Source: Phoronis australis
Taxonomy: Eukaryota > Phoronida > Phoronidae
Assembly (NCBI GenBank): GCA_002633005.1
Contig: NMRA01000040.1
Coordinates: forward strand, 1,071,925 to 1,135,924
DNA length: 64,000 bases
Direction of reading: 5' to 3'
Shown here: in pieces, positions 25,601 through 37,600 of the stretch
Layout of the letters: each line of letters opens with the position of its first letter
How positions within the stretch are numbered: position 1 is the stretch's first letter
The notes under the pieces: model-generated
What the model was told of the DNA's origin: nothing
The model's database searches: none
Seen by the model: only the letters and a program-made list of their open reading frames with translations
Made by a program: the position numbers and the translations under genes

Positions 25601-28600
25601 GATATTGCGAGGACCAATGGTCTGGCCTTTCAGAACAGAAGTAGTGTACTTGTCTACGGGATTGCTTTGTAGATATGTCCCGCTTTCAACAGGAATCCAA
25701 ATTTCTTTGTAGGCCTACACGTGAAAACCGCGAATCGAAGACTAATAAAAAGCTTGGCTAGTGTTAAACGCACTTGACCAGGAAGCGCACGCTACATACA
25801 CGAACCTGTCATCAAAGGCATTAGTGGGGAACTATCCATTCATGAAACGGGTAGCATAGCATCGGCAAGAAATGAATGTTGGCACTAATTTCCGACAGTT
25901 TCTAATACTATAAAAATGTTTGCGTTATTTTTAGGATGAATTGTTTGATTAACCATAATTGGTGTTTTTAAGCCAAATATCCAATAAAATGACCACTGAC
26001 AGTGAATGCTTACACACCCTTACACCGAAAAATAACTGTCAGTCACATACGCCGCATCCAGCCACACTGCGACTGATATGGCCTCACCAAGACAAATGTC
26101 GAACGTTTTTAGCGACATGAGACCAGCAAGTGCTGAATGAAACACAGTCTGGTTTAGGCCTATACTGCTTGTGCAAATTTCTTTTGATACAATGCACATC
26201 TGTCTCGTTAGATTGCGTGGCTCTGGCCAAAAGACGGTATCCATTCTGCTCTGGCAAATGAACTCTGGTGACACGCACGCTTACTCACAAACGCAGACAA
26301 CTTCAAAACAAACGTCACGTGACAACAGACATTTTTCTCATGTTGCCGATCATACATGTAGATGGCACGATGTACTAGCACAGATATGTACTTAAACCTG
26401 CCGTGATCCCGACTCTACGGGAACTTAAAAATCTTAGGGACGCTACTTGGAAAACTTAAGAAGGATTTCAGGTAATTTGCTTGAGTCGAAACTGTACTTT
26501 TATACAAGCATTCAAGTCGCCATATCGACGATTGCGAGGTAGGCAGTCGGCGAGTTTTCGCCCTGGGATTTCAGCACAATTTTCTGTAAAATGATTGTAA
26601 TTTAGCAGCAAATTTTGATAGCAATGCACCACGGTTTTGTAGAAAGTCTTTCATGGATTACAGATACGTCACAGAGCATAAATATAATGAATCTTAACTT
26701 CTGATTTCACCCGCTTCGGAGACCGGGTTTCAACGGCCTTGGGTTATAATAAGCGTCCCCCCTGAAACAAACTTTTCTAAGTTCCCTGGGCGGTTATTTT
26801 GGCGAATACGGTAGTTCGACAACTGTGGCGCCTCCTAGTGGCAGTTTTGTTTTTTTGCGCTCGTGGCTGTATCTATTAAACCATTTGCAGGATCTTTACT
26901 TAATTTAGCAATTGTATTTATATGATGTTGACAATGGACAATGACAACTTTCAGATGGATCTGACTACTGGTGGGCCCCGTAGTGGCAATTTTATTTTTT
27001 AATGTTTACTTGTCTGCATCTTCAAAGGTCCTCAATAGATTTTAATAAAATTTTGAATATAGGTATGTATTGGTGCTATCATCCTGTTTTTGGATGGAAT
27101 CAAGATATTTTGCGCCACCTGATGGCCATTTTTGCTGTTTTCAAATCTTGTTTTTGGCATCCACCCCTCGATCAGCCAAATCATTCTAGGGATGGTTTTG
27201 AAAATTGGCGTACATGTTTTCAGTGTGAAGAGGACGTTTGATGATGGCGACTGACTACTGTGGCGCCTCCTAGTGGTAGTTTTGTTTTGTTTTGCACCCA
27301 TTGCTGTATCTCCAAAGCCCACTGCAATATCTTTATTAAATTTAATAAGTGAATTTATATGAAGATAACAGACGACGACTTTCAGGCGGATGGAACGGAC
27401 ACTGTGTCCACAAGTGGCAATTTCATTTTGTTCTGTTTTCCTTTGTTTCTCTGAAGCTCCTTGACAGATTTTTATGAAATATGGCATGTTCCCGTTTTTG
27501 GATGCGTTGTACATTTTTGCGCCATCTAGTGGCCATTTTTATTATACAAATAAATAACCCTAAAAGCACATCATTTGTGATGCATTCGTGGGCACATTTC
27601 AACACTCCACGTTGCTCTTGTTTGTTTTTTAAGTATTAGTAATTAAATGTAATTTTAATTGTGTATTTTCTTGATAAACTAAAGACATCAGAAATGAGTG
27701 CTTCTACTAACTGTTTTGTAGGACAGGTAAGATGCACGGCCAGAGTTTCACCCTGGCCACAGTGAAGGGGGATGAGTACACATTTACGTCACCCAATGCA
27801 GAGGACATACGTGACCTCGTGGTCACTTTCCTAGAGGGTCTCAAGAAACGATCAAGGTTCGTCATTGCACTTCAGGATTACAACACTGGAGGTGAGGATT
27901 ACAGTGTGTTTTATGAAAAAATCTGAAACTTTTAATAAGTGGAGTGCTCATAAGAAGCTTTTTGTGGTATACGCGTCTGACAATTGCATACTACCATTAC
28001 TTTTATTCAAATTTCCCCTTCCATGTTAGGTTCCTACTGTAATTGCAGTACTTAATAGTATTTTTATGTGCCCACATATTTATATGTAGATGCATATTGC
28101 CGTCATCTCTGTCTGGGCGTCTGGGATTTACAACTGTACCTCCTAAAATCCCTTGCAGGATCTTGATGGCATTTGGTAGATGTGTTGTTATGAAGCTGAT
28201 GACAAATGACGACGAATTTCGAATCAATTCAACTATTGATATGCACCCGAGTGGCAATGATGATGCCATTCCATTTTTGGATGGATTCAACAGTTTTTAT
28301 GCCACCTTTTGGCCATTTTTGTACTCGTTTTCTGGCGTCCGCCTGTCTATCTGCCATATCGCTCAAAGGATCATTATGAAAATTTACAGACGTGTTCCTG
28401 ATTAGAATGCCACGACTTAGGACAGGTCCGACTACTGTTTCTTCCCCTAGTGGCGATTTTTTTTGCATCCACGGCCAACGACCAAATCTTCTTAACCTTT
28501 TGAAGGAGCTTTGTGAAATTTGAAAGATGCATTCCTACGTAGCCAACGACGAACGGTAACGTGTTGAACTGATCCAAATACGTCTGTGCCTCCTAGTGCC

Positions 28601-31600
28601 AAAATGCTTTTTGCATTTGCCTCTGTATCATTAAGCCTCCTACTGCCATGGGTGCAATTCTGCGACAACAGTTCAATCCCTTACCAGTGCCGTCGGCGCA
28701 TATTTGCGACCATGTGACCCAGAATACAGCCTCCAGATAAGGGTCATATTTTAGCCAATTGGCGTCTGTTTTGAAAGCACACCCACAAGATAATGTGGCT
28801 AAGCCAATCAAATTTAGTATTACAAAGCATTCATTCAAAAATTCGGCTTCTCACGATATCAAAACGCACGTGATTCGCAAGTCAAAAGCACGTTTTGAGA
28901 TAGTAAACAATGGCAACCGAGTTTGAGGACAGTTGTTTAGATGCAGTTTATGCGATTTTTGCGAACGATTCTGATAGTGACGAGGAGTTTGAAGGTTTTA
29001 CCTTAGAAGAGATTGATGAAGGGCAAGTTGACGTTGACTTGGATGCCGCTCTGCAGCACGGTGGTGAGGATTTACCGGAGGAATGGGTGGCTGACCCAGG
29101 AAACTTATCTGTGCGATCGTGGTGTCCGGAGTTTGCTGAAATACCTGGGTGTTGCGGGATTTTAGTGGATACAAAACCCGTGAACTACTTCAAACTTTTT
29201 TTTCGACGACCATTTTGAGGATGATTTGCGCCCAAACAAACATTTACGTGGATCAAGTTGTCGCGCAAAGTCAGCGGTTATCGCGACACTCGCGTTTGCA
29301 AGTCTGGGATTCCATGTCACCTGGAGATATCCGTGCCCTGACGGCACTTCAAATATCTATGGGCCTTGTGAAAAGCAGGGCTTGGAATTTTCCGCGGAAA
29401 CGCGGATTTCCGCTTTTTTTCAAATGTGCTTTCCGCTTTTTTATAATATTTCCGCGTAAAAAAATCGGATTTGATATAAAATTTCCGCGGCAAATTCCTT
29501 TCTTACCGCGGTGTTGCAGACGACATTCACCTCGAAAAGCGGAAGTTGCTCTTTATGTTTCGGAGGAACGTAAATTGTCAACATTGCCGGGGCATCTGGG
29601 ACCGCGAGGTGTGATTTTCAATGGCGTCTCGTGTTATTGTTAAGCGCGGCGGCAAATACTACCGCTCTGCAGCCAAAAATGTGTGGGTTGGGAGTGGACG
29701 GGCGAGTTAAAAGGACGCAGACGCATGCTACTGCTGGTGGTAACGTTTTTTTTTTTTTTTTTTAGTCCTCCCGATTTTTGTCGGGGAAAGGTTCACACTG
29801 ACCATTTCAAGACTGTTTATGGGGCATGATTTGGGCCGTAAAAGTTTCCGCGTTTTTTGTCATTGGTCATTCTAAGCCCTGGAAAAGACCATCAGTTCAA
29901 CATCACTGGAACACTTAATCGATATTTTCAAACAATTTTTTCTTGTCAATCATGTCACGCAATAAATTTTTATTAATACACATAGTGTACCTAATTATCG
30001 AATGGACTCTAAATATCGGACATTTCATAAAATCTTACTTGAAGCATAATCCGAGAATTAAATGACGCCAATTTTTGTTCCGCTGTAATGCATTCAATGT
30101 CCAGCACCGTCTCTTTTTTTTGATTTCACCGAAAGAGGGTGCAATTTAGACCCCCAAGTCACCCTAATATGGACGATTGCATAAATCGGTTATAAAATTT
30201 GAAAACAAAATCTTTTTCTGCAACGATACCATCTCGTTAAACTGACAATATGTCACTGTTCCATTTTTTCATTTGTTTTTAAACTCAAGTCAAACCCCAA
30301 CCGCGCACGTGCAGGTGTCATATCAAGAAGCCAAAGAGATACTAAAAACTGCAGTGAGTTTGCACGTGCTTTAGTCCTCTGCACTGATTCATCGAAACGA
30401 CTTGGCATCGTCATCAGATATCATTTTATGGATAATTTTGTTGTGAATGGATCTCTGTTCTAGCAGCATATATATCAAAACACTTGGCTACAAGGTGCTC
30501 GCGGTCATTACATGGTTAGTCAGTTTTCCGCGGTGTGGCGTATGGAGAAACATGGTGTACGATATTTAGGTTCTCCGAAGGTTTGCTAGTTGTGTTCTTC
30601 AAAGATCTGTCGGAACATAAATGTGTCTTTCGGTGACAAGATATAGTAACAGAACAATTCCGTAAAGGTAAATCTTTATTTCAGCAAAGAATTTACAACA
30701 ATCCGTAGTATTTTCAATTAAATATAATGCAAATTGTGCCAAAACGTCCGATAGTTAGGTCACTTGACTGTAAGTGGTCTGTTACATTTTGTAAACAATG
30801 ACTTGCATGTTGCCAAGGGCCAGGTTGTGTATGACCCCATATTCAAGATTCGACCAGTCTACAAACATTGTAATAACAAGTTTTTGGAATTTTACCAGCT
30901 GAGTAGAGAATTAACAAAAGATGAAAGTATGATGGGATTTAAAGGTTGCATCAGTTTTCGACGGTATATGCCTGCAAAGAGAACACGCTTTGGCATCAAG
31001 AACTGGGTGCTGAATGAAAGTGTTAGCGGATACACTCTATGCATAATGTCATATGCTGGTAAGGAAAATGACAATGACAATACTGACAGTTTGGCAATGG
31101 TTTTGAGGACAAGGGGTATCATATGTATACTGATAACTTTTATAGCTCCCCTGAATTATTCTTGCGCCTCAAAGACAAAAATATTGGGACATGTGGCACT
31201 GTGCGTGGAGGTAGGAAGGGCATGCCCACTCCCTTCAAAACTGCTCCAGTGAAGAAAGGACAGGTAGTTATGCCAAAAAGGAGTCCTGACCGCTGTACAA
31301 TTTCATGACAAGAAAACACTGCAGGGCTTGTCGTCAGTTCATAATGCGGACACTGTTACGAAGTCTGTGCACTGTAAGCGGTCAGTTGCTGAAAGTGGTG
31401 AGCGGCAAGTTATTAAACCTAAGCTAATTGATGATTACAATAAATACAGGGGGGGTTACGAACAAGATGGACCAGTTAAGTTTGTACTATGAATATCCTT
31501 ACTGTATGCCCAAATGGTACATGAATGTATTTCATCATTTGCGAAAAATGGCAATGTTAAATGCGTGTGTGCTCTACCAAAGTGATGGCAATGAGCAAAT

Positions 31601-34600
31601 GACTGCTGCCAGTTTTCGCCAGTCGGTTGTAGAAGGTTTATTGGAAGGATACTGTGTTAAAGAATTACGTGAACGGCCAGCCAGTACCTTCACCGAGTTT
31701 AGACTATCTGGGCGGCACTTCCTGGAGGGCACTGGCACATCCAGGCCAGACTGTGTCGTGTGCTTGGACCGTAAAAAGAAAAAAAAGCAGTGCAATACTC
31801 AATGTAAAGATTGCAAAGTTGCAATGCATGCTGTTGTGTGTTTTGAAAGATTCCACTCTTTAAAGGACTACAATCTTGTTGAGTAATAAGGACTGAACAC
31901 ATGCAATAAAATATACTGAACTTGTGCCTGAATCATTTACCTATAAAATAACTTGTTCATTCATCTACTCTGACTTCTTGTTAATTTTGTAAACATGTAT
32001 ATATTTTTCAAAAGGGGTAAAGTATAAAATGAATTTGTTGATTCAGTAGTTTTACAAATAATAAACATGTAAAAGTATGTCAGAGTAGTTGTGCTGTTCA
32101 ATGATGCTCTTTGGTTTGACCTTGATTTTATCAGTATTGTTTACTGGTGTTAAACCTAGGAAAAATCTGTTAGTTCTTGTCCAAGCTCACAAATTCATTC
32201 TGAACAATAAAAAAAGCAAGATAAGACATTGTAAAACAGTTACTAACGCACATAAATTGCTTTTTGTTTCATCAAAATACATGCATGTTTGGACTTTTAT
32301 CCTCAGGTCTTCTGATTCCAAGGCCCTTGCTCTGAAAAAATAAATATGTTTTATATAACTGAAATATAATCAACTACATAAATCTATACTCTACTCTGAA
32401 AAAACAAATATGTTTTATATAACTGAAATATAATCAACTACATAAATTTATACTCTTCTCACAATATCAATGGTAACTTGAAAAATAATGATCATCGCTT
32501 GAAAAATGATTAATTAAAAGCACAGGTTAGTAGTTTGTAACATGGCCACAAGAGGGTGCTTTATAATGCCTGGCACTGGAGGTTGTCTGGGCCACCATAG
32601 TGTCTGGCAGCAAGAGGGTTAATGCATTTTCATGAAATTTGGCAGTTTCTATTAAGGAGACTAGAACGCCTTACTATTTTCAGGAGATTTGATTTTTCTG
32701 CATCACCTAGTGGCCATTTAAAAACTTTTTGCGTATGTTTTTTACGTCTGCCTTTATCTGTCAAACCAACTAGAGGATCATTATGAAAATTGACGGTTGT
32801 GTTCCTGATACGAAGACTCTGACTGTCATTGATTTTCGGATGTTTTGGACTATTCTGGCATCCCCTAGGGGCAATTTTGCTTTTTTGCATTTACTTCCTT
32901 AATCCTTTGAAGGATCTTTGTGAAATTTGGCAGATGGACTCTTATAGAGATGGCAACTGATGACGATGAGTTTCAGACCAATCGACTGTGCCCCCTAGTA
33001 TCAATTGTTTTTTTTACGTTTGCCTCTATATCATAGGAGTTTCTTAGCTTATCTCATAAAATTTGGCAAATGCTTGTGTATAACAGAGACGCTGCCACCT
33101 TCTCAATTCGAACGAGTTTGACGCATTCTACGCCATTTAATGGCCATTTTTATGATACTAAAAAGCCCATAGAAGAACACATTTGTGGTGCTGTCATGGG
33201 CGCATTTCAGCACTCTGCGTTGCTCTTGTTTCTTTTGTTCTTTCCTATCCAAGTGTCATAATTGCAGTTTGTGTCACAGTTTTAAGCATTCATGATCCTG
33301 GTCGGTTCATCACTATGTAATACAATTTTCTCATCCATGTTTCAAGTTTGTATTTTCTCACACTAAGGCCAATACAGTGTGTTCGAGGTTTTTACTACAG
33401 TCTCCATCCGTGTTGCAGGCCAGTCATTCCTTAACTTCCAGAAGGGTGACCTGATTGTGCTGGATGAGACAGGTGAAGTGGTGATGAACGCCGGCTGGTG
33501 CTACGGCGAGTGTGCTCGCACGGGTAAGCTGGGTGACTTCCCAGCAGAGTGTGTCTACGTTCTGCCCACCATCAACAAACCACCACCCGAGATACTGGTA
33601 AGTGCAGAGGCACCTTCAATACACTTTAGTCACTTGCAAGATACTAATGTCACCAAGGCATTTAGGTTACCGTCAATCAATGGGAATCCTTTAATTCGGT
33701 TTTGGTTCAAAGTTAACAGCTCCAGTTTACTTCAGTATGAACTGGTAGATTTATTTTGGAACCATTAATGCATCGCTACAGCTCAACTTCGGTGTATGTT
33801 GAAGTTATCGACAGGGGTCCTTGCTGCGACAGTGGTGAAGGTTGTATTACGCCACCTTGTAACAACTTAATAGAGAATCCTATGCAAGTCACAGGTTTAT
33901 GACATGGGCAAAAGCTCTTGGAAATTTCATCAAAATCCTGAGGCTTGCCAAGGAATTTTGACAAAATTTCCAAGAGGTTTTGCCCATGTAATAAACTTGA
34001 AACGAGTGTAAGATTTGCTTTCTCACATGAACTGTAAAAATGATCTTTTTGCCGAAAAAGATGACATGTCTAAAACTTTCAACCACATGACACAACTTTT
34101 GTAAAAATATGCTTGCACAATGTAAATTAAACCCAATTACGGGAAAAAATCCCAAATTTAGTACAGTCTCCCAAATTTCGGACACCTTAATCCAACCCGA
34201 GACTTAATTTTTTTGATTCTGAAATTTGGGACACTGGAATTTGGCATTCGCCATATTTCTCAAATTTCTCACATCGATTTTAGAGGCATTGGCCGTAATT
34301 CTCACATTTCGGACAGTGTGCTTTTTCGCATGATAAGGGCTGAATGAAAATCTGGGAGTTCATCAAATAATGGTGATTATTTACACATCGTTTAAAACTG
34401 CCAACCGTGTAATGTATTGACTGATGTCAAAGTCTAAAGTTATTGATGTGGATGGTTTGTGTATATCGCACGTTTTCGTGGCAGTCGTAATCACGGACTC
34501 AAAATATTTTCCACGCTTGATCGCGATTTCACTATGCAAATGAAATATATGTTCTCCGACTTTCACGTAATTGCCACAGTGTCACGCTTTGTATTTGGAT

Positions 34601-37600
34601 TAACAGCTAAGTACTAAGCACCGGAGATGAGACCATTGTGTTACTAAGTCGAATCCCGGGTTCATGGCTTCAGTTTTTTTGTTTGCAAGCCCGCAGCCCA
34701 CTTACCTTCCTCTCGTCGCCCCGACCTTCGCTTATGCCATGCGCCCAAATTGGCAAAACGATATTGTTCAGAGTCAAGTTACAACAGACTTTGTGAAAAG
34801 CAAAAATCCATGTCCTAATTTGTTGTGCAGTATACGTTAAGAATGTTCATGTTGTAAATATATCTCTATGTCTCCCTACTGACATCCTATTTACTTGCCT
34901 ATTTTGTATTCTACACGAAATGTTTGGGCTCTTTCGCACTTAGGTTAAGACTTTTGAAGCCATCTAAAAAGTGTGAACCTACTAAACTTTAGTTTAAGTT
35001 GCTCCATTTCCACCCGTCCTCAGTACCTTCCATGGGTTGTTTGACCCACGGAGTGTGATTTGTAAAAGGAAATCTGGACCCATAGCGGAGATCGATCTAA
35101 ATCTGCATACACGCATAAAAAAATAACTTAGCGGACGGCACTGCTATCAGGCGGGAGTGAAGAAAGGACAAATAAAATTACAACAGCAGTACCATGAATG
35201 CAAGGGCCGAGATTATCAGGACGAACCGCTTGTATATTAAACCATAATTAGCATCGAAGAAGCTAACGCCCTTGTAGCCAGCTGCTTGAACAGTAACTTA
35301 CACATGATGATGTTTTGCGGTTGGAACTATGTAGACTCTACCTTGGTTAAATTGTGATCTGACCTACTGCTATGTTTTGGAATAACAATTCCAAACTTTT
35401 ATTGATTGAATATGCTCCAGTCGCATAAAGCAACAGCTCTGTAATTGTCAAATAAACGTCCGGATACGTAATCGAGCTAAAACCGTGGGGACCTTATTTG
35501 CGTGTATCTCCGGTTGGCGGGAACGCTGTTTGAGTGACAGGTAAGTCTTAAATATGTCGCACGCGCTGCCCTAGAAACAAACCAGGGTTACATACTGCAG
35601 TCTGTGTTTGATTTGCGAACAAAACTTGAAGACCTTGAGCACCAATGGATATTGCGAATAATCAGTCAAGGCGTGTTACACGACAAATATATATATTTTC
35701 TATCACAAAGTTTGGTAAGTCGACTGTGTTCAGAGTCAGTAACATCACTGTTTATGTTTTTGAGGACATTATGGGAATTTCTTGTCAGCAATGATTACAA
35801 ATCTGCGCAGCTGTTCAAATGATCTGAAACTGAAAATCGAAACATTGTCAGCACCCGACCACATAAATTCTAAGATTTTGGACACCGGAGATTTTGCCGA
35901 ATTTCATACGGCCAATATTGCCTATTTCTAAAATTTCGGACATGTTCAAAATATTTATTTTCTCGCTGTCCTAAATTCGGGAATTTTTACTGTACTTTTT
36001 GTTAATAATTTTCTTTTAAGCTTAAAAATTCAAAATTGCATTTAGTTTTCGTAACAAGCATTGCAGTTTAGTTTTAATAAATACTTTTTGAAGGTGTAAC
36101 ATTTAAATGTAAATGTTTATAAATAACAGTTAGCAATAAAGTGACCTTGAGACAGCATAGCTAGTCAGGCTCACCGCGTGGTTTCTTGAGTTGAGGTTCC
36201 TCTCCAATTAAATGAACGTGGATATGGAATTCGCTGCCGAAGCTGGGTCTGTTTAAGAAGTTGTTTGCATGTTCTTCCAACTGGGAGTACCTACAGCTGC
36301 GACAGCTGATTCGTCAATCATAACCATGTCACCTTCACAGAATTCTGGCATTGTTTGGTTGTTGGTATTAGTGTTTTACAGATGATAAAATGCAAGGTGG
36401 ATAGATTTCTATTTTGCAGTACTTTGTGATTCGCCCTTGTAATATCAAAATAATTACTTAGTCAGTGTTAACTAGTCGGTTGTTACACATTGCAGTTCAT
36501 GTGAGAAATGACGATAGTGTCATCTAGTGATAACTCTGATATCTTAGCTAATGCTTCGATGGTACCAAATTTGATTTGGTGGGAAACAGTCCAAAACACT
36601 GGGAATTTGCATTACATTAGAGTGATCTCATTTAACTCGCCTTAAAGGAGAATGCCACCCGATTTATTTAGTCTTTGTTACCGTCTTAATCGATCTATAT
36701 CCACATCACCTCGTATACGGTCGATCTCACCTCGCCGAGAGGTGTGGCATTAACCTGTGAGGAAGGTGAGTAAACGACGCAGCTACGTCAGTGGTTCTTC
36801 TGCAGAGTAAGTGCCGCTATGAAGTGGTGTATCGTTCCCGCTTGTGCGAACTATGATGCTGCGAGGAAAGCAGGTATATCATTTTTTTTTATTTCCTTGA
36901 ACGCCCAAAATGCTTTGGAAGTGGCTTGCAGTAGTGAAGAATGAAAAGTACGCCATTAATACCAAGTAGGAGGCTGTGAAAACTTCCGTGTCTGTGGCCA
37001 GCATTTTGTCGACAGTGATTTCACTGATGAATGCCGGCTTACCAAACTGCTCATGCCAGGGCAGAAAAAGAGACTGATGAGCACTCGTCAAAGTCGAGAT
37101 TGCAATTTGCCGTGTAGACATTTATTTTTGTGCGTTCTGTTTCAAAATGTTTTATTCTTACCCTAACCAATGCTTATATGAAACTGACACAAAGTGTCAA
37201 ATTCTCTCGATGTGATTTGTAATGCCCTTGGAGTGTTCATCAGTGCAATTGTTTTGACTAGCCATCAGAATGAATAAATCACTGCGTTACCGGCCTTATA
37301 TGCAATAAAGGTAATTGATCGGGCACGGAGGCCATGTGAGCTCATGGTAATTCAGTGTTTGCTGACAGAAAGCTGTTGTGAAACAATAACTCAATTTTAT
37401 ATGCTATGGTCAGATGTTAGGGGAATCTTTATTTAGATATACATATACATTATTTGAATCATTGTTACTGTTCAACTTTTGCCCTGACGGTTCCGTGGAA
37501 GGGGAACCTGACGTGGTCCCCGACGAGTAAGTAGATTGGCAGTTTCGAGGCTAATTTACCAAAATAATCATGTGCACATTATTTCTTTGGCTCACTTGTG

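Larger units (their letters stand above)
28910..31886 (+). pseudogene. piggyBac transposase, broken
   Basis: Starts at ATG 28910 with an acidic N-terminus ([18 protein letters not shown]), then [26 protein letters not shown], a break by the first nested element, [10 protein letters not shown], stop TAA at 29916-29918, IMSRNKF, a break by the second nested element, and LLHFVNND. The DDE core follows: [20 protein letters not shown] with the first Asp near 30920, [20 protein letters not shown] with the second, and DYNKYRGG near 31430. The C-terminal cysteine-rich domain ([19 protein letters not shown]) is intact to the stop at 31884-31886. Frameshifts lie in the T8 run near 29200, near 31120, near 31270 and in the G7 run near 31450. 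PGBD-like family. Confidence 0.9.
28635..32618 (+). mobile_element. piggyBac element relic with intact TTAA sites
   Basis: TTAA lies at 28631-28634 and 32619-32622. The termini are similar: GCCTCCTACTGCCATGGG on the left, CCCTCTTGCTGCCAGACA as complement on the right. The transposase relic runs in the same direction. Two unrelated miniature elements are nested inside (29376-29881 and 29979-30770). Without them the element is about 2.7 kb, normal for piggyBac. A 63-bp tandem duplication (32331-32393, 32394-32456; ATATGTTTTATATAACTGAA) lies in the 3' non-coding part. Confidence 0.88.
28065..33230 (+). mobile_element. Family A repeat, copy 5, split by a piggyBac
   Basis: The 5' part (28065-28634) starts TATGTGCCCACATATTTATA. 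The 3' part (32619-33230) ends GGGCGCATTTCAGCACTCTG with a decayed hairpin and GCTCTTG. The join reads CTCTGTATCA-TTAA-TGCATTTTCATG. The uninterrupted equivalent is present in copy 6 near 59545. Confidence 0.78.
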
